From JAMXLO01 sp963791495 (GTDB taxonomy: Bacteria; Pseudomonadota; Alphaproteobacteria; Acetobacterales; Acetobacteraceae), in assembly GCA_963791495.1 (NCBI GenBank), contig CAWBST010000013.1, positions 186,001 through 250,000 of the forward strand: a stretch of DNA of 64,000 bases, in the 5' to 3' direction. Shown in pieces: positions 26,942 to 36,286 of this stretch. The translations under genes were made by a program, and so were the position numbers. The first letter of the stretch is position 1. Each line of letters opens with the position of its first letter. The notes under the pieces are model-generated. The model had not been told where the DNA came from, made no database searches, and saw nothing but the letters and a program-made list of their open reading frames with translations.

Positions 26942-27963
26942 GCCGGCTCGGCCAGGCGGCTATGCAGGAAGCAACTCACCGCGCGCCGCGGGCGGAGGGT
27001 GTGCAGAGCAGGGACGGCGGTGGCGCAGCGCTCAGGCAGAATGTTCTCGCAGCGTGGATGAAACGGACAGCCGGATGGGCGATTGAACGGATGCGGCAGC
27101 GTCCCAGCGATGACCGGCAGCGCAGCGCGAGTCTCGGTCTGCAGGCTGGGAATCGAGCGGAGCAGCGCCTTGGTGTAGGGATGCAGCGGCGCATGGAAGA
27201 TGTCGTCCACCGGGCCCTCTTCCATGATGCGTCCGAGATACATCACCACCACATAGTTCGCCATCTGCGCGATCACGCCGAGATCGTGCGTGATGAAAAT
27301 GATCGCGGTCTGATACTTGTGCTGCAGCTCGCGCAGCAGCGCCAGGATCTGCGCCTGTGTCGTCACGTCGATCGCGGTGGTCGGTTCGTCGGCGATCAGC
27401 AGTCGCGGCTTGCAGGACAGCGCCATCGCGATCATCGCGCGCTGCCGCAATCCGCCCGACAGCTGCCAGGAGTACGCATCGATGCGTTGCTCCGCCATCG
27501 AGATGCCGACATCGCGGAACAGCTCCACCGTCGTCGCGCGCGCCTGCTCGCGGTTAACGCGCTCGTGCAGCATGATCGCCTCGATGATCTGTGCGCCCAC
27601 CGTGTGTACCGGACTGAATGCCGCCATCGGCTCCTGCGGGATCAGCGCTATCTCCGCGCCGCGCAGGTCACGCATCAAGCGGCCACGCGGTGCAAGGCGC
27701 GTCAGGTCGACCGGTGTGCCGCCCCGGAGATACATGATCTCGCCACTGGTGATGCGACCCGGCGGGTCTATCAGCTGCAAAATCGCGCGCATCGTGACGC
27801 TCTTGCCGCAGCCGCTCTCGCCGACAATGCCGACCACCTGGCCGGGGAATACGTCGAAGCTGACGCCATCGACCGCGCGGACCGTGCCTTCGTCCATGCG
27901 GAACGACACCCGCAGGTCTCGCACGCGCAGCAGCGGTTCAGTGGCTGTAGGGATCGGAGGCAT
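26938..27963 (-). CDS. Peptide-type ABC transporter ATP-binding protein (OppD/DppD-like)
   Basis: A roughly 341-residue ATPase with GESGCGKSVTMRAIL, LSGGLRQRAMIAMAL and LLIADEPTTAIDVT, and the Cys cluster GCPFHPRCENILPERC in the C-terminal extension. Start is ATG 27963 or GTG 27978; both overlap the oppC 3' end region. Pairs with the OppF-like ATPase. Confidence 0.92.
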   Translation of the reverse strand: MPPIPTATEPLLRVRDLRVSFRMDEGTVRAVDGVSFDVFPGQVVGIVGESGCGKSVTMRAILQLIDPPGRITSGEIMYLRGGTPVDLTRLAPRGRLMRDLRGAEIALIPQEPMAAFSPVHTVGAQIIEAIMLHERVNREQARATTVELFRDVGISMAEQRIDAYSWQLSGGLRQRAMIAMALSCKPRLLIADEPTTAIDVTTQAQILALLRELQHKYQTAIIFITHDLGVIAQMANYVVVMYLGRIMEEGPVDDIFHAPLHPYTKALLRSIPSLQTETRAALPVIAGTLPHPFNRPSGCPFHPRCENILPERCATAVPALHTLRPRRAVSCFLHSRLAEPA

Positions 27964-29050
27964 CGCGCAGACCGTCACCCACCAGGTTGAACGCCAGCAC
28001 CGCGACGATGACGATGAGGCCAGGTATCAGCAGCCACGGTGCGAGCGCCAGCGTCTGGATGTTCTGCGCCTCCTGCAGTAGCACGCCCCAGCTTATCGCC
28101 GGAGGGCGAATGCCGAGACCCAGGAACGACAGCGACGTCTCGTTGATGATCATCACGGGGATGGCAAGCGAGCTGGTGGCGATGATGTGGCTGAGGAACG
28201 TCGGCACCATGTGGCGCAAGATGATGCGCATCTGGCTGCATCCGGCGAGCCGCGCGGCCAGCACGAAATCCTCCTCGCGCAGCGCGAGGAAGCGACCGCG
28301 CACTTCACGCGCGAGAGTGGTCCAGCCGATCAGCGACAGGATCACAGTGATCGCGAAGAACACCTGGATCGGCGTCCAGTCGCGTGGCAGCGCGGCGGAG
28401 AGTGCGAGCCAGATCGGGATGGTAGGGACCGATTGCAGCAGCTCGATCAATCGTTGGATCACATGATCGGCGATGCCGCCGAAATAGCCGGAGATGCCGC
28501 CGAGTACGACCCCGAAGATGACGCTGAGAGTGACGGCAACGAGACCGACGGTCATCGATGTCTGCGTGCCGCGCATGATGCGAGACCACTGGTCGCGACC
28601 GAGCCGATCGGAGCCGAGCAGGAAGACGCGCTGCCCGGGATCAGTGGCGCCGAGCAGGTGGATGTTGGTCTCGAACAGGCCAAGAGCGCGGTAGGGGAAG
28701 CCGCGCGTGAAGAAACCGACGTGGACCTTGCGTTGCGGGTCGGTGGTCCACTCCATGCGCAGTGTCACCGGATTTCGCTTGCCGACGATCGCAGGGACCC
28801 AGGGATTCCAGCCATCGTCGAAGAAGTGCAGCGTCTGCACTGGAATGAACGCTTGGCGCGCGTCGGTCTGCTCGGGGTTCTGTGTAGCGAAGAAGTCCGG
28901 CAGCAGCACAATGAGGTACAGGCAGATCAGCACGCCGGCGCTGAACAGTGCGAGATGGTGTCTACGGAATCGCCACCATACCAGCTTCCAGTTGGACGCA
29001 ACCGCGATCCGGTCCTCGGCCGCCGCGCCGATGGCCTGCACGTCGGACAC
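27938..29050 (-). CDS. Peptide-type ABC transporter permease (OppC/DppC-like)
   Basis: A roughly 370-residue inner-membrane permease. It starts with RFRRHHLALFSAGVLI (the OppC N-terminal domain and first helix), has a long periplasmic loop up to about residue 165 with LLGSDRLGRDQWSRIMRG, then five helices with the ATPase-docking EAA loop around REVRGRFLALREEDFVLAARLAGCS. The GTG at 29050 is the likely start, because codons further upstream translate a palindromic repeat. Confidence 0.9.
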   Translation of the reverse strand: MSDVQAIGAAAEDRIAVASNWKLVWWRFRRHHLALFSAGVLICLYLIVLLPDFFATQNPEQTDARQAFIPVQTLHFFDDGWNPWVPAIVGKRNPVTLRMEWTTDPQRKVHVGFFTRGFPYRALGLFETNIHLLGATDPGQRVFLLGSDRLGRDQWSRIMRGTQTSMTVGLVAVTLSVIFGVVLGGISGYFGGIADHVIQRLIELLQSVPTIPIWLALSAALPRDWTPIQVFFAITVILSLIGWTTLAREVRGRFLALREEDFVLAARLAGCSQMRIILRHMVPTFLSHIIATSSLAIPVMIINETSLSFLGLGIRPPAISWGVLLQEAQNIQTLALAPWLLIPGLIVIVAVLAFNLVGDGLRDASDPYSH

Positions 29051-29057
29051 AACTAAA

Positions 29058-29152
29058 CTCCCCCTCCCCTTGCGGGAGGGGGTTGGGGGGAGGGGGCAGC
29101 GCATGTTCCACGCCCGCCTTCCCCCACCGCATCCCGTAAGGGGAGGGGGTGT
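29058..29152. repeat. Pair of inverted C/G-rich palindromic repeats before oppC
   Basis: A perfect 9-bp hairpin CCCCCTCCC (29060-29068) / GGGAGGGGG (29074-29082) is followed by more G-runs and, about 60 bases on, by an inverted relative (CCCGTAAGGGGAGGGGG, ending near 29149). The two units face each other in the oppB-oppC gap and supply the G-rich leader of oppC. It looks like a member of a dispersed intergenic repeat family. Confidence 0.7.
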
Positions 29153-29176
29153 CTCCTTTGCCTGTTGTCCATGCCC

Positions 29177-30165
29177 CTACGTCTCCATCCGGATGCGCGG
29201 ATCCATCATCGCCAGCGCTATGTCCGACAGCAGCGTACCCACGATGGTCAGGAACGAGTAGATCAGCAGGATCGCACCAGCCAGGTACATGTCCTGATTG
29301 ATCAGCGCCCTGAGCAGCAACGGCCCGATATTGGGCAGGTTCATCACGGTCGCCACGATCAGACTTCCGGAGAACAGCTGCGGCAGGTACCATCCGATCG
29401 TGCTGATCAGCGGGTTCAGCGCCAGCCGCACCGGGTAGCGCAGTACCAGCCGCCACTCGCGCAGCCCCTTGGCGCGCGCCGTCACCACATACGGCTTGTT
29501 CAGCTCGTCCAGCAGGTTCGCACGCATGATGCGCGTGAGCCGCGCGGTTCCCGCAATACCCAGCACCAGTGCCGGCAGCCAGATGTGCTTCAGCAGATCT
29601 CCCGCCTTTGCCATGCTCCACGGCGCATCGGCATACGCCGGGGAATAGAGCCCGGTTATGCTGATGCCGAAATACGCGAATGCGATCCACATCAGGACCA
29701 GTGCGAGCATGAAGTTCGGCGTCGCCACCCCGATGTAGTTGATCACCGTGAACAGGTGATCGATCACCGAACGCTGGTGCGTCGCCGAATAGATCCCCGC
29801 CGGCACCGCAATCAACCAGGTGAGCACGAACGACATCACCGCCAACGCCAACGTCAGTCCAAGCTGCTCGCCAATCAACTCGGCATTCGGCCGCTGATAC
29901 TCGAGCGACAATCCCAGGTTGCCAGACAGCAGATCGCGCAGCCAGTACCAGGGTACTGCACGATGAAGGGCTGATCGAGGCCATATTGGTGCCGCAGCAT
30001 CGCGATCTGTTCGCCGCTGATCGAGCTGCCGGAAGCCGACAGGGTCGCTACATACGTCGTCAGGAAATCACCAGGCGGCGCCTGCATGATGACGAAAATG
30101 ACAAACGAGTAGGCCAGCAGAAGGAACGGCAGCAGCAGCAGTCGCTGAACGATGTAGCGTGTCAC
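29177..30165 (-). pseudogene. Peptide-type ABC transporter permease (OppB/DppB-like), frameshifted
   Basis: The first part (GTG 30165 to about 29957) is the OppB N-terminus: YIVQRLLLLPFLLLAYSFVIFV, then the periplasmic HQYGLDQPFIVQY. The frame then breaks at CAGTACC-AG-GGTACTG (29943-29958). In another frame the protein continues as WYWLRDLLSGNLGLSLEYQRP and on through five helices with the EAA loop ARAKGLREWRLV to the stop at 29177. One missing base (or two extra) restores a normal permease of about 330 residues. The GTG start overlaps the stop of the binding-protein gene (GTGA). All other genes of the importer are intact, which argues for a sequence error or a very recent mutation. Confidence 0.85.
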
Positions 30166-32108
30166 TTCGCGAAGAAATACTGCTCGGTGCGGGTATTGCC
30201 CGGCGTGCGCAGCGGCCAGTCATTGCCTGTCGTGGTCGGCACGTTGTGCAGCTTGCTGTTGACCACGACAACGCCCTGTACCATCGGCGTCAGCCCGACA
30301 GTGCCGATCTCGAACACGTTGTCGGCCCAGATGCGGAACAGCTCCTGCGCCGCCTGTACCTGCCCGTCGTGTCCCACGGTGCGCGCTGTGTCGACCAGCT
30401 GCATGATACGCTTGATCGGCTCGATCGGCTCCACGCCCTCCTTGCCGCCCGACTGCAGCCACCGCGTGTACAGCGGCCCGAGTGTCAGGATCGGCACATT
30501 GCGCGGATCGAACTTGGCGTTGCCGGTGAAGGGAAAGGCCGTGGTATCCTCGTTCCAGAGCGACGTCATCAGCTCGTTTGCGTCATTCAACTTGAAGTGC
30601 AGCGCGCGCTCGCGGATCTGCACCACGGTCTTGATACCGACCGCCTCCCAATCCCTCGCAACAAGCTGGGCCACATCCGGCCATGCACCGAACGCGGGCA
30701 CGACGCTGATCTCGATCGTCGCCGGCTTGCCGTTGGCCATCAAACGAATGCCCTGTGCGTCGCGTTTCGTCAGCCCGAGCGCATCGAGCATCTTGTTGGC
30801 CGTGCCACGATCGAACTCGGTGTGCTTGGTCGCCCACTCCTTGCCGGGGAAATACGGGTGCCACGGCGCCGGCACGCCCTGCCGTGCCTCACCCAGACCC
30901 AGGAACACCAACTCCTTGATCTCGTCACGGTTGATCGCGATCGACAGTGCAACGCGGAAGTCCTTTGTGTTGATCAGCTTGCCGATCTCCGGATCGGCCT
31001 TGTATGTCATGTTGAAGTTGATCACCGCGTCGGCGCCGCCAAACGTCGGCCACGCCAGCACGCGGTACTTCCCGTTCTTCTCCTGCTCTTTCAGTACCGG
31101 ATAGTTGGTCATCTGGATGTGCCGCGCCTGCATGTCGAAGTCGCCGGCGATGGCGGCTAGGTTCAGTGCCTGCTGGTCAGCGAAGTAGGTGAAGCGGACC
31201 TCGTCGATGTAGGGAAGCTGGTTCCCTTCCTTGTCGACGCCGACGTAGTAAGGATTGCGCCGCAGTGTGAACACTGGGTCGCTCACGCGGCTTATCGGCG
31301 CCCACGCCGCCATCGTCGGGCGCTCCGGGTTCTGGTAGAGCGTAGCCTTCGAAAGGAACAGTTCGGTCCAGGTCTTGAAGCTGGCCGCCTGCGCCATGCG
31401 ATCCACGTCCTCCTTGGCGGTATAGGCGGGATGGAACTTCTTGAGGTAGTGCGCCGGCAGGAACATGGCGTAGCTGCCATCGGCGCCATCCTGGTTCGCA
31501 ACCTCTGTCAGGAATAGCGTGGCCGGTCGGTCGTAGGTGAACCGCACCGTGTAATCGTCGATCTTCTCCACCTTCGCAGCGGTTCCATCGGTATTGCGGA
31601 TCCAGCTCGGCGGCGTAGGCATCAGATCCTTGTTCGACAGGACATCCTTGGACCAGAACACGATGTCATCGGCGGTAAACGGTGCGCCGTCGGACCAGCG
31701 GGCGCCCTTGCGCAGCAGGATCGTCCAGACCTTGTAATCGTCCGACGACTTCGCCCCGGCAGCGATCTTGGGCTCGATCTCCGCCCCGTCAGGGGTGAAG
31801 CGGAACAGGCCATCATAGACGACGCGCACGTAGTTGTTGGCGTCCGCCGGACCGAGGAACGCACGCCTCCACACCCCGCCATACTCGCCGACCTTCTCCA
31901 CCACAGGCACCACCAGGGGTGCCTCGGGTAGACGCTGCTCGACAGGCGGCAGCTTGCCGGCCTTCACCTGTTCAGCGAGCCCGGGCGCCTCGTGGTACTT
32001 GCCACCCTGCGCCGCAGCCGGCGTGAGTTGCGCAAGCACGAGGATCAGGCCACCGATCAGCCCAACCGCGAAACCGTGCAGCGTGGTTGTTCCTGCAATT
32101 TGCCTCAT
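30162..32108 (-). CDS. ABC transporter substrate-binding protein, family 5 (peptide/nickel type)
   Basis: A 648-residue periplasmic protein with a signal peptide (MRQIAGTTTLHGF, hydrophobic core, AAA-QGG). Family-5 features include KIAAGAKSSDDYKVWTILLR, RWSDGAPFTADDIVFW and a large second domain with FRVALSIAINRDEI. It is longer than typical OppA/DppA (about 540), as in the subgroup that often binds large peptides or opine/sugar conjugates. First gene of the operon; GGGAG lies nine bases before the ATG. Substrate unknown. Confidence 0.9.
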   Translation of the reverse strand: MRQIAGTTTLHGFAVGLIGGLILVLAQLTPAAAQGGKYHEAPGLAEQVKAGKLPPVEQRLPEAPLVVPVVEKVGEYGGVWRRAFLGPADANNYVRVVYDGLFRFTPDGAEIEPKIAAGAKSSDDYKVWTILLRKGARWSDGAPFTADDIVFWSKDVLSNKDLMPTPPSWIRNTDGTAAKVEKIDDYTVRFTYDRPATLFLTEVANQDGADGSYAMFLPAHYLKKFHPAYTAKEDVDRMAQAASFKTWTELFLSKATLYQNPERPTMAAWAPISRVSDPVFTLRRNPYYVGVDKEGNQLPYIDEVRFTYFADQQALNLAAIAGDFDMQARHIQMTNYPVLKEQEKNGKYRVLAWPTFGGADAVINFNMTYKADPEIGKLINTKDFRVALSIAINRDEIKELVFLGLGEARQGVPAPWHPYFPGKEWATKHTEFDRGTANKMLDALGLTKRDAQGIRLMANGKPATIEISVVPAFGAWPDVAQLVARDWEAVGIKTVVQIRERALHFKLNDANELMTSLWNEDTTAFPFTGNAKFDPRNVPILTLGPLYTRWLQSGGKEGVEPIEPIKRIMQLVDTARTVGHDGQVQAAQELFRIWADNVFEIGTVGLTPMVQGVVVVNSKLHNVPTTTGNDWPLRTPGNTRTEQYFFAK

Positions 32109-32281
32109 GACATTCTCCCGGCTCGCTGCGCGCTTCTTGCTGACGGCTCCTCCGATGGATGTTCGGCGAGCCGGCAGGCCCCGTCAATCAGAGAGCACGT
32201 CCATCGTTTCCACCATCCATTTTACGCGCTGTTCAGGAATTGGGAGCAACCATGTCGCGGTCCTCCCTGGGAGCACAGAGC

Positions 32282-33175
32282 ATGAGGAACATTGACCCCA
32301 TGCCCCGCGATGAGACCATAGCGGAGGCAGTGCAGCGTCGCGCCATATTGGCCAAAGCCGCCGCCGCGGTTCTCGCCGCCATCCCCCTGTTCGCGCGCCA
32401 CGCCTCGGCCGTGGATTCCGCGCAATTGCGAATCGGCGGCACTGGAATGGCCCTCGCCACCATGCGGCAGATCGGCGGTGCCTTCACTGCGACACAGCCC
32501 GACGTTGCCGTGAAGGTCTTGCCCAGCCTCGGCACGGGCGGCGGGCTCAGCGCCGTAGCGGCGGGAGCGATCGAACTCGCCGTCGCAGCCCGCCCTCTGA
32601 ACGACGCCGAGCGCGCCAAGGGGCTGCAAGGTCTGGCCTACGCGCGCACGCCAATAGCTTTTGTCACAAATCCAGACGCCGGTGTCCGAGACATCGCATC
32701 GGCGCAGGTTGCTCAGATCTTTCGCGGGCAGATGCTCGCGTGGCCCAATGGCACGCCAATCCGCCTGATTCGGCGGGAACCCTCGGACGCCGACTGGACC
32801 ATGCTGCGTGCCCTGTCGACCGAGATGGCGGAGGCCGTAAAGGTCGCACTGGAACGGCCGGGATTGCTGACGCCGGCCACCGATCAGGAGAATGCGGACG
32901 CCCTGGAACGTCTGTCAGGTGCGCTCGGCGCGATGTCGATCGGACAGATGCGTGCCGAGGCCCGCAATGTCAGGCCGCTGGCGCTGGATGGCGAACCGCC
33001 GACGGTCGAGACCCTGGCCACCGGCCGCTATAAATTGTCACGCACCCTCTATGTCGCGTGGCACGACCAGCCCGGCCCGGACACCGCTCGGTTCCTGGCC
33101 TTTCTGTCCGCCACAGAGACCAGGGAGTTGCTGGCGCAACTGGGCCATATTCCGCTTGCCGGCAAGGTCACATGA
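32282..33175 (+). CDS. PstS-like periplasmic substrate-binding protein
   Basis: About 297 residues, with a signal segment that contains adjacent arginines (VQRRAILAKAAAAVLAAIPLF, ending ASA), possibly Tat-type. The mature part resembles phosphate-binding-like proteins: LRIGGTGMALATMRQIGGAFT, LGTGGGLSAVAAGAIELAVAARPLN and VAQIFRGQMLAWPNGTPI. ATG 32282 has GGGAG upstream; 32252 and 32300 are alternatives. No pst transporter genes are near. Its stop overlaps the start of the GGDEF-EAL gene (ATGA), so it probably serves as a periplasmic sensor partner, not as a transporter component (inference). Confidence 0.8.
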   Translation: MRNIDPMPRDETIAEAVQRRAILAKAAAAVLAAIPLFARHASAVDSAQLRIGGTGMALATMRQIGGAFTATQPDVAVKVLPSLGTGGGLSAVAAGAIELAVAARPLNDAERAKGLQGLAYARTPIAFVTNPDAGVRDIASAQVAQIFRGQMLAWPNGTPIRLIRREPSDADWTMLRALSTEMAEAVKVALERPGLLTPATDQENADALERLSGALGAMSIGQMRAEARNVRPLALDGEPPTVETLATGRYKLSRTLYVAWHDQPGPDTARFLAFLSATETRELLAQLGHIPLAGKVT

Positions 33176-35022
33176 GCCATCGCAAGCTCGAACCCGCTCT
33201 GACGCGCATCGTTACCGCCTTGGCAGCAGTGATCGCGCTCGCAGTCACAGTCACGCTCCCAACGGCATATTTCGTGTCGACATACGCGACGAAGCACGCT
33301 GAGATCGTCGCGGAGGGAAAACTTGCCAGCGCGGTGATCTCTCAGCTCGCGAGCACGAATCCCGAGCTCTGGGCGTTCGAGAACGCGCGCATCCGCGGTC
33401 TGCTGGCGATGCTCGGTGCGCCACAGGAGCCCGAGAGAAAGATTGTCCTATCGGCGAGCGGCCAACTGGTGGCGGAACAAGGCAGCGACGTGCCCCCGCC
33501 TGTGATGGCAGCGGCCACACCCTTGTATGATTCCGGCGTCATCATCGGCCGCGTCGAGATACAGCGCTCGCAGCGCCAACTCCTGCTTGTCACGGCGGTG
33601 GTCGCCGTGCTGTCCGGTTCGCTGGGAGCAATCGCTTTCGCCGTACTTCGATCGTGGCCGTTGCGTCTGTTGCGTCGCGCATTGGCACGCTCGACGCACC
33701 TGGCGACGCACGATGTCCTGACCGGATTGCCCAACCGCGCGCTGTTCCAGGATCGGGTGGAGCGATCGTTGGGCTGGTCGCGACGCGAGGGCACGATGCT
33801 GGCCGTGCTCTACCTGGATCTCGACCGGTTCAAGGAGGTGAACGACACGCTTGGCCACGCCGCTGGCGATCGGCTGCTGATCGGAGTTGCCGGCAGGTTG
33901 CGCACGTGCGTCCGCGAAACGGACACGCTGGCACGGCTGGGTGGCGACGAGTTCGCCGTCCTGCAGGTGGGCATACGCCAGCTAGCGGACACCGAGATGC
34001 TGGCGCAGCGCCTGATCGATGCGCTGGAACAGGAATTCGAACTGGGCGGCAACCAGGTAACTGTCGGCGTCAGCATTGGCATTGCCTTGCGGGATGCAAC
34101 CGAACTCGTCGTGTCCAATGTCGATGCGGGTCTGCTTTTGCAGGAGGCGGACACCGCCCTCTATCGCTCCAAGGACGAGGGTCGGGGGGTCTATCAATTC
34201 TTTGCGGCAGAGATGAACCGGAAGCTGTTGGAACGGCGAGCTCTCGAGGCGGACATCGTGAAAGCGCTCGAGCAAGGTGAGTTCTGCCTGCACTATCAGC
34301 CGCAGTTCGACCTGATCGAGCGGCATGTCGTGGGTGCGGAGGCATTGCTTCGCTGGCACCATCCGCTTCGTGGCGAGGTTCCCCCGGAAGCATTCATCCC
34401 GCTCGCCGAGGAAACAGGACTGATCATCCGCATAGGCGAGTGGGTGCTCCACGAGGCCTGCCGGCAGGCGGTGCAATGGCCAGACTTGCGCTGCATGGCG
34501 GTCAACGTGTCGCCGGTGCAGTTTCGACGCGCCGGCTTCCTCGATCAGGTCAAAAGCGCGCTGCGGCAGACTGGACTCGACGCGGCACGATTGGAGATCG
34601 AGATCACCGAAGGGGTCCTGCTGCAAGAGACCGAGGAAACGCTCGCCACACTGCGTCGGCTGCGCGGCCTGGGCGTGACGATCGCAATGGATGATTTCGG
34701 TACCGGCTATTCCAGTCTAGGCTATCTGCAGAAGTTCCGCTTCGACAAGATCAAGATCGATCGCTCATTTGTCAGCGCATTGCAGACCGACCCACATGCC
34801 GCGGAGATCGTGCGTGCAGTGCTGCGGATGAGCCACGCGATGGGCATCCGCGTGAATGCCGAGGGCGTCGAATACGAGCACCAGGCGAGAATGCTCCTAG
34901 AGGAGGGCTGCGAGGAGGTGCAGGGCTTCCTGTGCAGCCGCGCACTGCCGGTCACCGAGTTCTACGCGTTGCTGGCAAGGCATGTGCGCGGGTTGGCGCC
35001 TTGGGAAGCTGCTACCGCATAA
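33172..35022 (+). CDS. Membrane-bound GGDEF-EAL protein (c-di-GMP synthesis/breakdown)
   Basis: A 616-residue protein with an N-terminal helix (about 12-35), a periplasmic loop of some 90 residues, a second helix (about 132-152), then a GGDEF domain (GGDEF at 257-261, preceded by DLDRFKEVNDTLGH) and an EAL domain (EALLRWHHP from 390, with later ITEGVLL, DDFGTGYSS and KIDRSF). Both active-site signatures are intact, so it may make or degrade c-di-GMP depending on the signal. The periplasmic loop between two helices suits docking of the PstS-like protein encoded just upstream with a 4-base overlap. ATG at 33172 chosen from that overlap and the helix start. Confidence 0.92.
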   Translation: MSHRKLEPALTRIVTALAAVIALAVTVTLPTAYFVSTYATKHAEIVAEGKLASAVISQLASTNPELWAFENARIRGLLAMLGAPQEPERKIVLSASGQLVAEQGSDVPPPVMAAATPLYDSGVIIGRVEIQRSQRQLLLVTAVVAVLSGSLGAIAFAVLRSWPLRLLRRALARSTHLATHDVLTGLPNRALFQDRVERSLGWSRREGTMLAVLYLDLDRFKEVNDTLGHAAGDRLLIGVAGRLRTCVRETDTLARLGGDEFAVLQVGIRQLADTEMLAQRLIDALEQEFELGGNQVTVGVSIGIALRDATELVVSNVDAGLLLQEADTALYRSKDEGRGVYQFFAAEMNRKLLERRALEADIVKALEQGEFCLHYQPQFDLIERHVVGAEALLRWHHPLRGEVPPEAFIPLAEETGLIIRIGEWVLHEACRQAVQWPDLRCMAVNVSPVQFRRAGFLDQVKSALRQTGLDAARLEIEITEGVLLQETEETLATLRRLRGLGVTIAMDDFGTGYSSLGYLQKFRFDKIKIDRSFVSALQTDPHAAEIVRAVLRMSHAMGIRVNAEGVEYEHQARMLLEEGCEEVQGFLCSRALPVTEFYALLARHVRGLAPWEAATA

Positions 35023-35044
35023 GAGGCGCGGGCAGGGCGAATTC

Positions 35045-36058
35045 CTAAGCCGCCTGGCGAACTGCCGGAAACACTTCCTCAGCCAGCAGCTGCATCTGTT
35101 CCAGCGCCAGTTCCTTCGGCATCCCGACCCAGTGCACGCCGGCGATCAGCGTCGTGACACCGAAGCGGCGACGCAGATCGAGGATCTGTTCCGTCACCTC
35201 CGCCGGCGAGCCGATCAGGAACCGATCGTCCACCAGGTCGTCGAAGTCGAGATCGAAGTGGTCGCTCGACGGCATCACCTTGTCCTGCCCCCAATCGCGA
35301 TACGCCTTGTATTTCACCTCGAGCGACGGCCGCGCCCGCTCGATCGCCTCGGCACGCGTGCGGGCAATGAACACCTCGCGCGCCATCGGGAATTCCGCGG
35401 GGAACGGCTTGCCGCAAGCGTCGAGCTCGCGCTTGTACACCTCCATCTGACGCGCGATCGTCGCCAGCTTGTTGTGCGGATTGACGAACCACGCATCCGC
35501 CATGCGAGCGGCGCGCCTGATGCCGACATCGATGTTGGCGCCGATCCAGACCGGTGGCATCGGCTTCTGCACCGGCAGCACGGTGCAATTCGCGTTCTCC
35601 AGCGCGAAATACGACGCCTGCATGGTAACGAAGTCCTCGGTCCAGAGCCTCTTCACAGCGGTGAGGCATTCCTCGAAGCGCCGGCCGGCCTGCTTCAGCG
35701 TGGTGCCGAAGGCGCGGAATTCCACCTCGCGATAGCCAATGCCGGCGCCGAACACGAGCCTCCCGCCCGACATCACGTCGAGCGATGCCAGCTCCTCGGC
35801 GACGTGCAGCGGGCTGTGCAGCGGCAACAGCACGACGCCAGGCACCAGTCGCAGCTTCGGCGCGATCACCGCGACCTGGCAGAGGTAGGGAATCTGCTGG
35901 ATATACTGGAACGGATGCGAGCTGTAGTGCGAACCCTTGGCGACGAGGTCGTAGCCAAGCTCTTCCGCGAGCTTCGCCGCCTCCAGGTCTTCGCGCAGGC
36001 GAAGCTGCATGTCGTCGCCCAGCGGATACTGGCCGCGGATGATCAGCCCAAACTTCAT
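35045..36058 (-). CDS. LLM-class (luciferase-like) flavin-dependent oxidoreductase
   Basis: A 337-residue TIM-barrel monooxygenase of the bacterial luciferase superfamily. Marks are the N-terminal MKFGLIIRGQYP, ASLDVMSGGRLVFGAGIGYREVEFRAFG (the flavin-site segment) and a C-terminal LIGSPAEVTEQILDLRRRFGVTTLI. The cofactor could be FMN or F420; substrate unknown. Start ATG 36058 follows a GGGGAAGAAA ribosome site. Divergent from the MetE-like gene; the 228-base gap (36059-36286) shows no further feature. Confidence 0.87.
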   Translation of the reverse strand: MKFGLIIRGQYPLGDDMQLRLREDLEAAKLAEELGYDLVAKGSHYSSHPFQYIQQIPYLCQVAVIAPKLRLVPGVVLLPLHSPLHVAEELASLDVMSGGRLVFGAGIGYREVEFRAFGTTLKQAGRRFEECLTAVKRLWTEDFVTMQASYFALENANCTVLPVQKPMPPVWIGANIDVGIRRAARMADAWFVNPHNKLATIARQMEVYKRELDACGKPFPAEFPMAREVFIARTRAEAIERARPSLEVKYKAYRDWGQDKVMPSSDHFDLDFDDLVDDRFLIGSPAEVTEQILDLRRRFGVTTLIAGVHWVGMPKELALEQMQLLAEEVFPAVRQAA

Positions 36059-36286
36059 TTTCTTCCCCTCCGTCCCGGCGCGACAGCCTCCCTCTATGGA
36101 TCGGCGCCTGGCAATTGACAAACAATAACAGGCGAGCGAGGAGTGATTCCTTGCGGCGGCTTTCCGATCTGCTCGGAAAGCCGTTACTTGTTCTCGTCGG
36201 AACGACCCCGCATTATCGCGATATGTTCTCGAAAGACTGGCTCACGGGACAGTGACCGAGAGACTCGCTTCACGGAGTGAGGAGTG

